This document shows, in pieces, positions 23,601 to 30,617 of a DNA stretch of 33,186 nt. The DNA is from Thermoproteota archaeon (GTDB taxonomy: Archaea > Thermoproteota > Thermoprotei_A > Sulfolobales > Pyrodictiaceae). The notes under the pieces are model-generated. The model made no database searches and was not told the origin of the DNA. It saw nothing but the letters and a program-made list of their open reading frames with translations. Each line of letters begins with the position of its first letter. Within the stretch, counting starts at the first letter, position 1. Position numbers and translations under genes: made by a program. Location of the stretch: positions 1-33,186 of the forward strand of contig JAADFC010000081.1 in NCBI GenBank assembly GCA_013153105.1. The letters are read 5' to 3'.

Positions 23601-24065
23601 ATGGCGCAGCAGTTCAAGCTTGATGAAGAGATGAGAAAGTGGCTCGAGACGCTGCCGCAGGAGTGGAAGAAGTTCCGCTACCGCGGCTATAGCCTCGAGG
23701 AGCTGCTAGCCATGCCTATGGATATGTTCGTCAAGCTCCTCCCGGCGCGCCAGCGCCGCAGCCTGCTCCGTGGGCTCACCGACCCGCAGAGGAGGCTCCT
23801 CTGGAAGATAAGGAAGGCCCGAAAGAAGATCCTAGAGGGCAAGAAGGTAGTTGTAAAGACTCACGTGCGCGACATGATAATACTCCCCGAGATGGTTGGA
23901 ATGACTATAGCAGTCTACAATGGGAAGGAGTTCGTGCCCGTGCGTATAGTCCCGGAGATGATAGGCCACTACCTGGGCGAGTTCAGCCCTACATGCAAGC
24001 AGGTGCAGCACGGCGAGCCCGGCCTGAAGGCGACGAGGAGCAGCCTCCACGTGGCGCTAAAGTAG
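23601..24065 (+). CDS. rps19: Ribosomal protein uS19
   Basis: Small-subunit head protein. Conserved segments: [40 protein letters not shown], and [17 protein letters not shown] with ATRSS near the C-terminus. The N-terminal extension ([20 protein letters not shown]) is typical of archaeal uS19. The ATG at 23601 has GGTGGTG upstream. The next ancestral gene, uL22, is absent; a methyltransferase follows instead. Confidence 0.97.
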   Translation: MAQQFKLDEEMRKWLETLPQEWKKFRYRGYSLEELLAMPMDMFVKLLPARQRRSLLRGLTDPQRRLLWKIRKARKKILEGKKVVVKTHVRDMIILPEMVGMTIAVYNGKEFVPVRIVPEMIGHYLGEFSPTCKQVQHGEPGLKATRSSLHVALK

Positions 24066-24076
24066 GCCGGGCACAG

Positions 24077-24086
24077 CCCTCTTTTA
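24077..24086 (+). terminator. T-rich end after rps19
   Basis: CCCTCTTTTACTG a few bases after the uS19 stop, the only pyrimidine/T tract in the 85-base gap. Archaeal termination commonly occurs at such T tracts. Confidence 0.35.
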
Positions 24087-24150
24087 CTGTGTCTCAACTG
24101 CTCCGTGTTGCTTAGCCTCGTTCAGCTCCTTCCGGAGGGCATACAGCTTC

Positions 24151-24687
24151 TTGGAGGCAGCGAAGAAGAAGTATATGCGTGAAAGGTACAACGCCACGGC
24201 GACAGGCTACGACGAGCTCTACCGCGAGGAGCAATATGAGAAGTATGGGGCAACGATAAGCTACCTAGCTGGCGTCGACCGCATATGCGATATAGGCTGC
24301 GGCACCCTGCTGCTCCTCGAGTACCTGGAGGGAAAGGGGCTGGCCCCAGCCTACTATGTAGGCGTGGACCTATCCCCGGGTATGCTCCGCGTTGCATCAT
24401 CGAAACTGCGGGATAGCCGCCTGAGAGGGGTCGCCCATCTAGTAGACCTTGTTGAGGCCGATGCAGAGCACCTACCTCTCCGAGCCGGGTCCTGCACCAT
24501 GGCCGTATCCTACACTGTTATAGACCTCGTAGAGAGGCCGGAGGCTATGCTAGCCGAAATGCGTAGAGTGGCAGGCCGAGCCCTGGTGACCAGCCTCAAG
24601 AAGGCCCACAGGCTTCGGGGTAGGGTGGTCCGTCCTGGAAGGTATTTCGGCGAAACGAGTAAGGACTATATCTTCCTCATCGATTAA
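24151..24687 (+). CDS. Class I SAM-dependent methyltransferase
   Basis: Small methyltransferase of the Methyltransf_11 type. Visible: ATGYDELYREEQYEKYG before the fold, SAM motif I (ICDIGCGTLLLLEYL), motif II (YYVGVDLSPGML), VEADAEHLPLRAGS and a VIDLVERPEAMLAEMRRV helix. The C-terminal part is short and basic. The substrate is unknown; genes of this look act on RNA, lipids or small molecules. TTG at 24151 follows GGAGGG by about 12 bases; an ATG at 24175 is the alternative. It follows uS19 by 85 bases and converges with the VWA gene. Confidence 0.85.
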   Translation: MEAAKKKYMRERYNATATGYDELYREEQYEKYGATISYLAGVDRICDIGCGTLLLLEYLEGKGLAPAYYVGVDLSPGMLRVASSKLRDSRLRGVAHLVDLVEADAEHLPLRAGSCTMAVSYTVIDLVERPEAMLAEMRRVAGRALVTSLKKAHRLRGRVVRPGRYFGETSKDYIFLID

Positions 24688-24706
24688 GCTGGCCGAGCCC
24701 AGCTGC

Positions 24707-26590
24707 TCAGCCCCGCAGCATGGCGTCTAGCAGGATGCGTTGCAGCTTCTTCGGCGTGTCGGCGCGGTAGAGACGTAGCCCAGGAATCCCCTCTACAACG
24801 TTGGGCGGCTCGGCGTCGCCCGGCATTATCACAGCTATCTTCCACCCCCTGGCAGTGGCCTCCGCAAGTGCGGTCTCTACTGGTTTACTCGTGGCCACTG
24901 TCTGCCTAAGGTCTGATATCAATATGAGCTTTGAGGGCGGGTGGCTGCGTGTGGCGTAGTCCAGGGCTCCGCTCACGTCTGTATAGCCTGCGAACCTTGT
25001 GGCGAGGAGCGTCTCGACTGCGCGGAGGGGCGACCTTCGCAGCATAGCCGTGGGGAGGCTCGAAGGCTTCTCGTCGAAGAGTACAAGCCTCGAAACCAGG
25101 GGGGCGAGCGCGGCAGCGGCGGCTAGCGCGTAGAAGGAGTAGGGTGCCATGCTCCCGCTCTTATCTAGAAGCAGCACCAGCCTCCGCCTCGTACCTCTGG
25201 CAAGCCCGACCAGGGGCTGAGGATGCAGACGGATGACCCGGTAAACTGTGTCCCTAACATCTAACGCCACCGCCCTACCTTCAACCTTAACCATCCTCCT
25301 GGCCGCCTCTCCGAAGCCCCTGACAAGCCTACGCCAAAGGATGTGCAGCAGCCTGGCAGCTAGGAGCTTCACCTCGGCGTTGGCGGTGCCCGTGTAGACG
25401 CTGTGGAGTATGCGGAACGCCTCGTAGGGCTCGAGGCCGCGCACAGCCTCCCTCAGCAGCCTCGCCTCGTCGCCCTCTGCGAGCGCCTCGGCCAGGGGGC
25501 CGCTCAGCCTAGCCCGCTCAGCCTCCGCAGCCGCCATGTCGAGATAGCCCCGGTTGCCCGTCTCGAAGTACCGCAGCAGGTAGCTTCGCAGCCTCCCCTC
25601 AGCCCTAAGCCTCTCCGACCCCTCCAGCAGCTCGCCGAGCCTGCCACGCCGCAGAGCCTCCTCGACACCCGGCATGTCCGCAGCCGGCAGCCCAAGGCCG
25701 CGCACCAGCGCTTCAGCCGCCTCCGAAACCCTGCCCTCGCCAGCCATTGAGACAGCCATGTCGATCAGGGCTTCGCGGCCCAGCTCCCGCGCCACCCTGG
25801 GCGCGAGACGGGGCTCAGCCTCCAGCAGAACCCTGGCCCTAGACAATGTCAACAGCCGCCCCCTCGACAGGGCCTCGAAAGCCTTAGCCGCCTCCCCCCC
25901 GCTGGCAGGCCTCTCCCCCCGGTCAAGAGCCTCCGCAATAGCCCTCGCAGCCTGCCTCCTGTCACCCGCCCTCCGAGCAGCCGCGTACACCCGGACAGCC
26001 TCGTCCAGCCTAGGGCTCCGGCCCAGGAGCTGGAGCAGCGCAGCCCCAGCCTCCCCCAGGAGCCGGCCGCCTCTGCGTATCTCAGCCTCAGCCCGGGCCT
26101 TCACAGCCTGCTCGAAGCCCCCATACCTCTCAGCGACCTCCCGCGCTAGCCTGGCAGCCTGCCTCCTGGATACCACGTACTCGCCCCTGCGCCCCCTAGA
26201 GATGAAGCCGAGCAGGCGTAGAGAAATGTAGTCCTGCATCGCCTCCGGCCGAAGCCTCCGGCGCCACTGGACCTGCTCCCCGAAGGAGAGGCCAAGCCTC
26301 CTCAGCCCCTCCTCCACATGCTCCATAACCTCCGCCTCCGGCGCCCCGCAGAGAACCCTCCTCACAGCAGCTGCAACGAGCGCCTCCTCGCCCACCCTCC
26401 TCGCGAACACTGAGGCAACCACGCTGGCGGCCTCACCAGCCCCAAGCTCGCCTGACCCGCTCAAAGCAGCGTATATCGAGAGGAGTCTTGCAGCCTCGAC
26501 CTCCTCCGCCAGGCTCACCTGCAGCCCGGCAGCCCGCAGCCTCCCGGCGACAGCTGCAACGAAGGAAGCCAGCTCCTCTGCATGCTGCAC
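24707..26590 (-). CDS. VWA-domain protein, partner of the MoxR ATPase
   Basis: The C-terminal ~200 residues form a von Willebrand A domain with MIDAS residues: DKSGSM (DxSxS), a Thr in GYTDVSG and an Asp in LILISDLRQ. The N-terminal ~400 residues are an all-helical Arg/Ala/Leu-rich scaffold with no recognised domain. MoxR/VWA pairs act as chaperone-like systems that assemble or activate metal-containing or multi-subunit enzymes; the client here is unknown. GTG at 26590 is chosen because it follows the MoxR stop by ten bases with GGAG before it; a longer frame to 26662 would overlap moxR. Confidence 0.85.
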   Translation of the reverse strand: MQHAEELASFVAAVAGRLRAAGLQVSLAEEVEAARLLSIYAALSGSGELGAGEAASVVASVFARRVGEEALVAAAVRRVLCGAPEAEVMEHVEEGLRRLGLSFGEQVQWRRRLRPEAMQDYISLRLLGFISRGRRGEYVVSRRQAARLAREVAERYGGFEQAVKARAEAEIRRGGRLLGEAGAALLQLLGRSPRLDEAVRVYAAARRAGDRRQAARAIAEALDRGERPASGGEAAKAFEALSRGRLLTLSRARVLLEAEPRLAPRVARELGREALIDMAVSMAGEGRVSEAAEALVRGLGLPAADMPGVEEALRRGRLGELLEGSERLRAEGRLRSYLLRYFETGNRGYLDMAAAEAERARLSGPLAEALAEGDEARLLREAVRGLEPYEAFRILHSVYTGTANAEVKLLAARLLHILWRRLVRGFGEAARRMVKVEGRAVALDVRDTVYRVIRLHPQPLVGLARGTRRRLVLLLDKSGSMAPYSFYALAAAAALAPLVSRLVLFDEKPSSLPTAMLRRSPLRAVETLLATRFAGYTDVSGALDYATRSHPPSKLILISDLRQTVATSKPVETALAEATARGWKIAVIMPGDAEPPNVVEGIPGLRLYRADTPKKLQRILLDAMLRG

Positions 26591-26600
26591 CCTCAGGCTC

Positions 26601-27587
26601 CTACACTCCCGGCCCGAAGACCCTGCGGAGCGCCTCGTCAACGACCTCCTCCTCGCCAACACGCTTGTACAAGACTATAGAGGCTGCCTCGACGACATCC
26701 CCGGCCTCAACGCGGTCCCTACCCTTCAGGGCAGCCAGCCTCCCCGCAATACGCGCCCACAACACGGTATCAGCGGGACCCGGCTTGTACACGGCCCTCT
26801 CGCGCAGCAGCCTGGCAGCCTCAACCATCCTAGCAGCCAGCGCGGCATCCAGCCGTGGACCCGCATCGTAGCGGAGCAGTATTATCTCAACCTCCCTCTC
26901 CGGCGGAGGATAGTCGAAGGGAACCCTCACAACCCGCCTCATGAAAGCGTCGCTCAACTCACCCTGGCCGTAATCCTCGGGGTTGCTCGTGAAGATTATC
27001 TGGAAGCCAGGGTCCGAGGCCCTAACAACACTCCTAAGCTCAGGTATGACGACCCGCCGCTTATCAATAATGTCGAGCAGCAGGTTCTGAAACTCCTCGC
27101 TGCTCCTCCTAATCTCGTCGACAAGCACGCCCGCGCCTAGAACCATCGCAGCCAGCAGAGGCCGCGGCACGAAGCTCCTCTCGTTAAACCCGTACCGGAG
27201 AGCCATCAGCGGGTGGAAGTCGCCGATAACCCTATACTCGTTATAGTTCTCGCTGCAAGGTATAACGAAAGCCGGCTTCCCAGCCCAGAGGGTGAGGATA
27301 GCCTCCCCCAGCTCCGTCTTACCCGTACCCGGCGGACCCTCGAACAGCACCGGCCTCCCCGCAAGGAACGCTGCAACCACAAGCCTCACAGTACCCAAGT
27401 CGACAACCAGCCTATAGTCACGCTTCAGCCTCTCAACGATAGCCTCAGGGGAGCGCACCGGCTCACTAGCAGACTCCAATACGAAGCCATAAACGTCCCT
27501 CACCCGCTCCTCTATACTACCCGCCGCCTCCTCGCCACCCCTCTCGTCCTGGGTCAAGGGGAGCCCCGCGAAGCCGCCGGCCTCCAT
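26601..27587 (-). CDS. MoxR-family AAA+ ATPase
   Basis: AAA+ ATPase of the MoxR group. Visible: VLFEGPPGTGKTELGEAIL (Walker A), an acidic Walker B-type VLVDEIRRSSEEFQNLLLDI, sensor 1 (IIFTSNPEDYGQG), the Arg-finger segment DAFMRRVVRVPFDYPP and a C-terminal lid helix region. It is followed after ten bases by the VWA gene, the standard MoxR partner. ATG at 27587 has GGGGTG about 6 bases upstream; TTG 27590 and GTG 27596 are in-frame alternatives. A palindrome at 27685-27706 lies about 100 bases upstream of the start. Confidence 0.92.
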   Translation of the reverse strand: MEAGGFAGLPLTQDERGGEEAAGSIEERVRDVYGFVLESASEPVRSPEAIVERLKRDYRLVVDLGTVRLVVAAFLAGRPVLFEGPPGTGKTELGEAILTLWAGKPAFVIPCSENYNEYRVIGDFHPLMALRYGFNERSFVPRPLLAAMVLGAGVLVDEIRRSSEEFQNLLLDIIDKRRVVIPELRSVVRASDPGFQIIFTSNPEDYGQGELSDAFMRRVVRVPFDYPPPEREVEIILLRYDAGPRLDAALAARMVEAARLLRERAVYKPGPADTVLWARIAGRLAALKGRDRVEAGDVVEAASIVLYKRVGEEEVVDEALRRVFGPGV

Positions 27588-27684
27588 CAAAGCCACCCCA
27601 ATCCAACCTCGAGCCCAGAAGCCGCCTCAAGGAAGCTGAAGAGCAACCCGCGGCGCCCTCCAGAGGCCCCGCATGGACGCTCTA

Positions 27685-27706
27685 CTCTAGGGCTGGCACC
27701 CTAGAG
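27685..27706. promoter_or_regulatory. Perfect 8-bp palindrome between divergent genes (operator candidate)
   Basis: CTCTAGGG, six bases, CCCTAGAG, a 22-base dyad in the gap between moxR (minus, start 27587) and the plus-strand gene at 27793. The position suits an operator for one or both directions, or a transcript hairpin. A TATA-like GATAAAC sits about 30 bases further on toward 27793. Confidence 0.4.
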
Positions 27707-27792
27707 CCTCCGAGAACCCCCGCACACGCTCCGCCGCGGATAAACCCCCAGCCTCCATGCAGCTACAGGGTACCGCAGGGAGGCGGCGAGTG

Positions 27793-28260
27793 ATGAGCGA
27801 CAACGTCATATACAGCGTTAGGATGCGCAGGGGCCCCGACGTGGTACACTACGACCTCATAGTAGAGGAGGAGGGCATCAGGCTCCGCTACCTAGGCGAG
27901 TACTGGAGCCATCACCGCCCCCGCCGCGGCCTGCAGAGGAGCGCAGACCTCCTCCTCTACAGCATCAACAAGAGGAAGAACAGGCGCAGAGACAGCGGCT
28001 ACGATATACGGCTTGACTACTGTGAGATACGGAGCATCACCCTCCACCGGCCGAGGCTCATACGCCGCCGCCTCCGGCGAGCCGGCAGGCTGGAGACCGT
28101 CGAGGAGGCTGTGAACCCTAGACTTGTAATAGTCACGCGGGACGGGAGGCGCTACGAGCTAGAGGCTGCAGCCAAGGTGTACGAGCTCCTCAAAACGCTG
28201 TTGAAGAGAACCGCCAAGCCGCGCCTCGAACGCTGCGGCGCAGCCTTCGAGGTAGCCTAG
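27793..28260 (+). CDS. Uncharacterised basic protein, 155 residues
   Basis: No family recognised. It starts MSDNVIYSVRMRRGPDVVHY, has strand-rich alternating segments (LIVEEEGIRLRYLGEYW, YCEIRSITLHRP, PRLVIVTRDGRRYELEAAAK) that would suit a PH/GRAM-like beta fold ending in a helix, and a very basic middle (NKRKNRRRD, RRRLRRAGR). The ATG at 27793 has GGAGGCGG about 7 bases upstream; upstream ATG 27757 in frame is less likely. It is divergent from moxR across the palindrome. Confidence 0.68.
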   Translation: MSDNVIYSVRMRRGPDVVHYDLIVEEEGIRLRYLGEYWSHHRPRRGLQRSADLLLYSINKRKNRRRDSGYDIRLDYCEIRSITLHRPRLIRRRLRRAGRLETVEEAVNPRLVIVTRDGRRYELEAAAKVYELLKTLLKRTAKPRLERCGAAFEVA

Positions 28261-28343
28261 CAGCAGCCCCCAGTCCACCGCCGGAGGCCGCGGTGATGTG
28301 AGCCCGATAGGCCGAGCCCCGCGGCAGGGGCGATGGAGAGGGA

Positions 28344-28634
28344 TCAACCGGCTGAGTCCTCCCATCCCACGACATACGCCTTGACCCCGAACACGGTGTC
28401 GGACACGGCTCTGGCTGTGGCGGCTAGCTTCTCCGCAAGCCGGGCCGCCTCCTCCCTCGACTCGACGCCCGCGAGCGGTATCTCGACGTAGTACAGCTCG
28501 GGCACGACCCTCGAGCGTGTTACCCTAACCTTGCTGGGCGCGGCCTCCCTTTCGAGAGCCTCTATAACCCTCTTCGCGTCCTCCTCGTAGTAGGTGTTGA
28601 AGAACAGCCTGATGAGCCTCCGCAGGGCCGTCAT
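28344..28634 (-). CDS. Small uncharacterised alpha/beta protein
   Basis: A 96-residue protein starting MTALRRLIRLFFNTYYEEDA, then two helix-strand units (VRVTRSRVVPELYYVEIPLA, AVSDTVFGVKAYVVGW) consistent with a ferredoxin-like or swapped fold. No family recognised. The ATG at 28634 lies 4 bases past the stop codon of the YkgJ-like gene and has GGTGA close upstream, so the two are translationally coupled. The longer frame upstream would overlap that gene. Confidence 0.68.
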   Translation of the reverse strand: MTALRRLIRLFFNTYYEEDAKRVIEALEREAAPSKVRVTRSRVVPELYYVEIPLAGVESREEAARLAEKLAATARAVSDTVFGVKAYVVGWEDSAG

Positions 28635-28638
28635 GCTG

Positions 28639-29232
28639 TCACCCGAACCTTGTAACGTAGTCGTCGAAGTCATAAACCTCGCTGCAGCCCTCCACGCTGT
28701 CAACCCTCTTGAGCCCGTGCTTCTCCGCGTACTCCAGCGCCGAGGCCGCCTCGAGGAAGGCGGCGCGCGCCGCATCGAACTCGGCGGGGAACACCCTCGG
28801 TATAAGCTGCGGCTGCGCGTTCAGCCTCTCTATAAGCCGCCTACCCATCCTACGGACCCACTCGCACTTCCCGGAAACCATTAGCCTACCAGTGTTAACC
28901 TCCAAGAGCAGAGGGTACATCCTGCATGCTAGCGGCTTGCTCCCGTGGATGGTGCACCTCCGCGTCCCCCTGTCGAAGAAGGGGCAGAACCCCCTTATGA
29001 CCCAGCGGTAGAGCGCGACAGCACACCTTCCCTCGCCGTCCCGGAATACTAGCAGGGGCTCGAACTCCAGGCTCACCCCCCTCTCCTCCGCAAGCTCCTC
29101 CAGCAGCCGCTTCTCCTTAGGGAACACAGTGGGCATCTCGACGGGGTCCTCGAAGTAGCAGCACAGCTCGCAGAACAGGCACTCGAACCGCGGCACCCTG
29201 CCCAAGACGGCCCTCCCCTGCATAGGCTCCAT
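28639..29232 (-). CDS. YkgJ-type Cys-cluster protein (putative metal-binding)
   Basis: Member of the YkgJ/UPF0153 Cys-cluster family. The N-terminal core has FECLFCELCCYFEDP, then GRCAVALYRW, GFCPFFDRGTRRCTIHGSKPLACRMYPLL, which is the CxxC...C...C...C pattern of that group, thought to bind zinc or iron. A helical C-terminal half follows (RLIERLNAQPQLIPRVFPAE). Its activity is not established. ATG at 29232 is used; ATG at 29223 is possible and has GGAG just before it. It forms a two-gene unit with the small protein 28344-28634 and diverges from an uncharacterised 445-base gap that holds strong RNA-like structure. Confidence 0.85.
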   Translation of the reverse strand: MEPMQGRAVLGRVPRFECLFCELCCYFEDPVEMPTVFPKEKRLLEELAEERGVSLEFEPLLVFRDGEGRCAVALYRWVIRGFCPFFDRGTRRCTIHGSKPLACRMYPLLLEVNTGRLMVSGKCEWVRRMGRRLIERLNAQPQLIPRVFPAEFDAARAAFLEAASALEYAEKHGLKRVDSVEGCSEVYDFDDYVTRFG

Positions 29233-29350
29233 GCGGCCCCTGGGGGTCTGGCCGCGGCCCCAACAATAAGGCCGGCCTCGCCGCCTACAGGCTGCGGGCA
29301 GCATCCAAAGGCTCGGCCTCGGGGCTGTGAGGAGGGGTGCAAACGCAGAC

Positions 29351-29412
29351 CACCGCCGGGATGAAGAGGTGAACCCGTCCGAGCCGCCTCCCCGGTTCTT
29401 CGTCGGCGGGTG
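29351..29412 (+). ncRNA. Candidate structured RNA element in the 29.2-29.7 kb gap
   Basis: Nested complementarity forms one long helix. CACCGCC (29351-29357) pairs with GGCGG-g-TG (29405-29412, one bulge), GATGAA (29360-29365) with TTCGTC (29399-29404, one G-U), a five-base bulge GAGGT follows, and GAACC (29371-29375) pairs with GGTTC (29394-29398). The 18-base loop is unpaired. That is about 18 base pairs in 62 bases. It is not explained by a gene on either strand that I trust. An AATAAG element near 29265 could be an upstream promoter. Whether it is transcribed is unknown. Confidence 0.4.
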
Positions 29413-29493
29413 CGGTGGGGCCTCGGGAGAAGAGGTCTACGCCATCGCCCCGGGCGGCTCGGCACTCGGCAAACTCGTCAGCGGCCCCGCGGG

Positions 29494-29562
29494 GAGGCCT
29501 GCAGCCCCGTGGGGTGCCAGATATTTCCCGCAGGCCTCCAGCGCGTTTGCCCCGTGGCGGGG
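29494..29562 (+). other. Second inverted-repeat cluster in the same gap
   Basis: GAGGCCTGC (29494-29502) pairs with GCAGGCCTC (29530-29538), enclosing a small CCC/GGG hairpin. It is followed at once by CCCC (29550-29553) and GGGG (29559-29562). An AGATATTTCC element lies within the loop of the larger repeat and could be a TATA box for what follows. Confidence 0.35.
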
Positions 29563-29572
29563 TGTGGCTGGT

Positions 29573-29659
29573 ATGGGTGGTAGGCAGCGGACGAGCCTGT
29601 TCATGACGAGGGAGGAGTCTAAGCAGAAGAGGGAGCGCCGCGGCAAGGGACGCCGCTAG
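29573..29659 (+). CDS. Possible 28-residue basic microprotein
   Basis: Short open frame starting MGGRQRTSLFMTREESKQKR and ending in an Arg/Lys/Gly run. GGGGTG is about 8 bases upstream of the ATG, a TATA-like AGATATTTCC lies about 50 bases upstream, and the SPOUT gene follows 25 bases after the stop. Very basic short proteins occur near ribosomal loci, but I recognise no family and it could be chance. Confidence 0.3.
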   Translation: MGGRQRTSLFMTREESKQKRERRGKGRR

Positions 29660-29684
29660 CGCCGCCTGGCTGAGGGCGGCCCCC

Positions 29685-30533
29685 ATGCCCTCGAGGGTTT
29701 TCCGGGTCCCGCCCAGGGGGCTGCGTCTCCTGGTCGCCGTCGCCGCCTCCTACGGCCTCGCTGAGCGGTCCCCACTGCTCCGGGCCTACAAGTGGGGGGT
29801 TCTGGGCAGGCTGCTGGCGGTCTTCCGCGTCTCCGACCTTGTAGTCTACGTCGACGAGCCCGCCGCGGCGTCGGAGGCTGAGAGGGCCAGGAGGCTTCTG
29901 GAGTACATGGTTGTCGCCCCCTATCTCCGGCGCGCGGTGTTCCCGATGCTGCCGGAGCTGCGGTATGCGGGCGTGCTGCCGCCCCTCCAGCTCCCGACCC
30001 ACGGCGTGGGCGGGGTGAAGGCGGGCGAGTGCCGTGAGGCCCTCCTGCTCGGCGGCGACGTGGTTGATGCCGGGCTCGGGGAGCCCGTCCGCGTTCCCGG
30101 GGTCTCGAGGGCGCCGAGGCCTCCGGGGCCCGGGAGGAGAGTGGTGGTCTGCGTGGAGAGCCTAGAGCCTCTACGCCTCCGCCCCGCCAGGCCCGGAGAG
30201 GTGTACATGGGGTACCGGGTTCTCCTCCGCCGCAGCCTGCGCGGCGCTCTCGGCCTCGGCGTCCCGGTGCTGGCGACGAGCAGGCTTGGGAGGGTGGCAG
30301 GCCAGCGGGAGCTCGCCTCTGTCGCCGAGGCGGCCCGCCGCCGGGGAGGGCTGCTCGTCGCGTTCGGCTCGCCGAGCAGCGGCCTGGCGGAGATAGCCTC
30401 CCGCGAGGGGTTCCGCCTGGAGGACGCTGTCGACTGGGTATACAACACCGTGCCCGGCCAGGGGACGCTCACCGTGCGGGTTGAGGAGGCTCTCGCGGCG
30501 ACGCTGGCGCAGCTGAACCCGCTGCTGGGCTAG
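29685..30533 (+). CDS. SPOUT-fold RNA methyltransferase (DUF171 / Methyltrn_RNA_3)
   Basis: Archaeal SPOUT-superfamily RNA methyltransferase homologue, of the family containing Methanothermobacter MT0001 and human SPOUT1. Landmarks: LRLLVAVAASYGL at the N-terminus, LGRLLAVFRVSDLVVYVDEP, YMVVAPYLRRAVFP, RYAGVLPPLQLPTHG, a ~70-residue beta insert (VKAGECREALLLGGDVVDAG...), and the knot region LVAFGSPSSGLAEIASREGF with DAVDWVYNTVPGQGTLTVR. Its gene lies directly before rpl3 in several archaea, as here. GAGGGCGG precedes the ATG at 29685. The target RNA is not known from sequence. Confidence 0.9.
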   Translation: MPSRVFRVPPRGLRLLVAVAASYGLAERSPLLRAYKWGVLGRLLAVFRVSDLVVYVDEPAAASEAERARRLLEYMVVAPYLRRAVFPMLPELRYAGVLPPLQLPTHGVGGVKAGECREALLLGGDVVDAGLGEPVRVPGVSRAPRPPGPGRRVVVCVESLEPLRLRPARPGEVYMGYRVLLRRSLRGALGLGVPVLATSRLGRVAGQRELASVAEAARRRGGLLVAFGSPSSGLAEIASREGFRLEDAVDWVYNTVPGQGTLTVRVEEALAATLAQLNPLLG

Positions 30534-30535
30534 AA

Positions 30536-30545
30536 CCATAAAAGG
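30536..30545 (+). promoter_or_regulatory. TATA box of the uL3-uL4-uL23 operon
   Basis: CCATAAAAGG immediately after the SPOUT stop (30531-30533), 73-82 bases before the uL3 start. It predicts transcription start near 30566, directly ahead of a hairpin. It is the best TATA-like block between the SPOUT gene and rpl3. Confidence 0.55.
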
Positions 30546-30560
30546 CCCCGGCGGGTGGCC

Positions 30561-30590
30561 GCGGCTGCGTGGGGTATTGGTCCACGCCGC
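30561..30590 (+). promoter_or_regulatory. Leader hairpin before uL3
   Basis: GCGTGG (30567-30572) pairs perfectly with CCACGC (30582-30587) around a nine-base loop. The helix extends by GCG/CGC (30561-30563 with 30588-30590) across a three-base bulge. It lies about 30 bases before the uL3 start TTG, roughly at the predicted 5' end of the transcript. It could be a translational control element for the ribosomal genes; its role is inferred. Confidence 0.35.
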
Positions 30591-30617
30591 CTACCAGCGC
30601 AGGGATGGTGGTGGGTC

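Noticed and set aside
28290-28355. GTGATGT ... CTGA spacing suggests a C/D-box small RNA.
   Set aside because: The C box is imperfect, there is no terminal stem, and internal D'/C' boxes are unconvincing.
29366-29400. GAGGTGAACCCGTC recalls the helix 8 strand of archaeal SRP RNA.
   Set aside because: The following GGAAG...AGCAG half of the SRP symmetric loop is missing and no matching helices 5/6 are found, so it is not SRP RNA.
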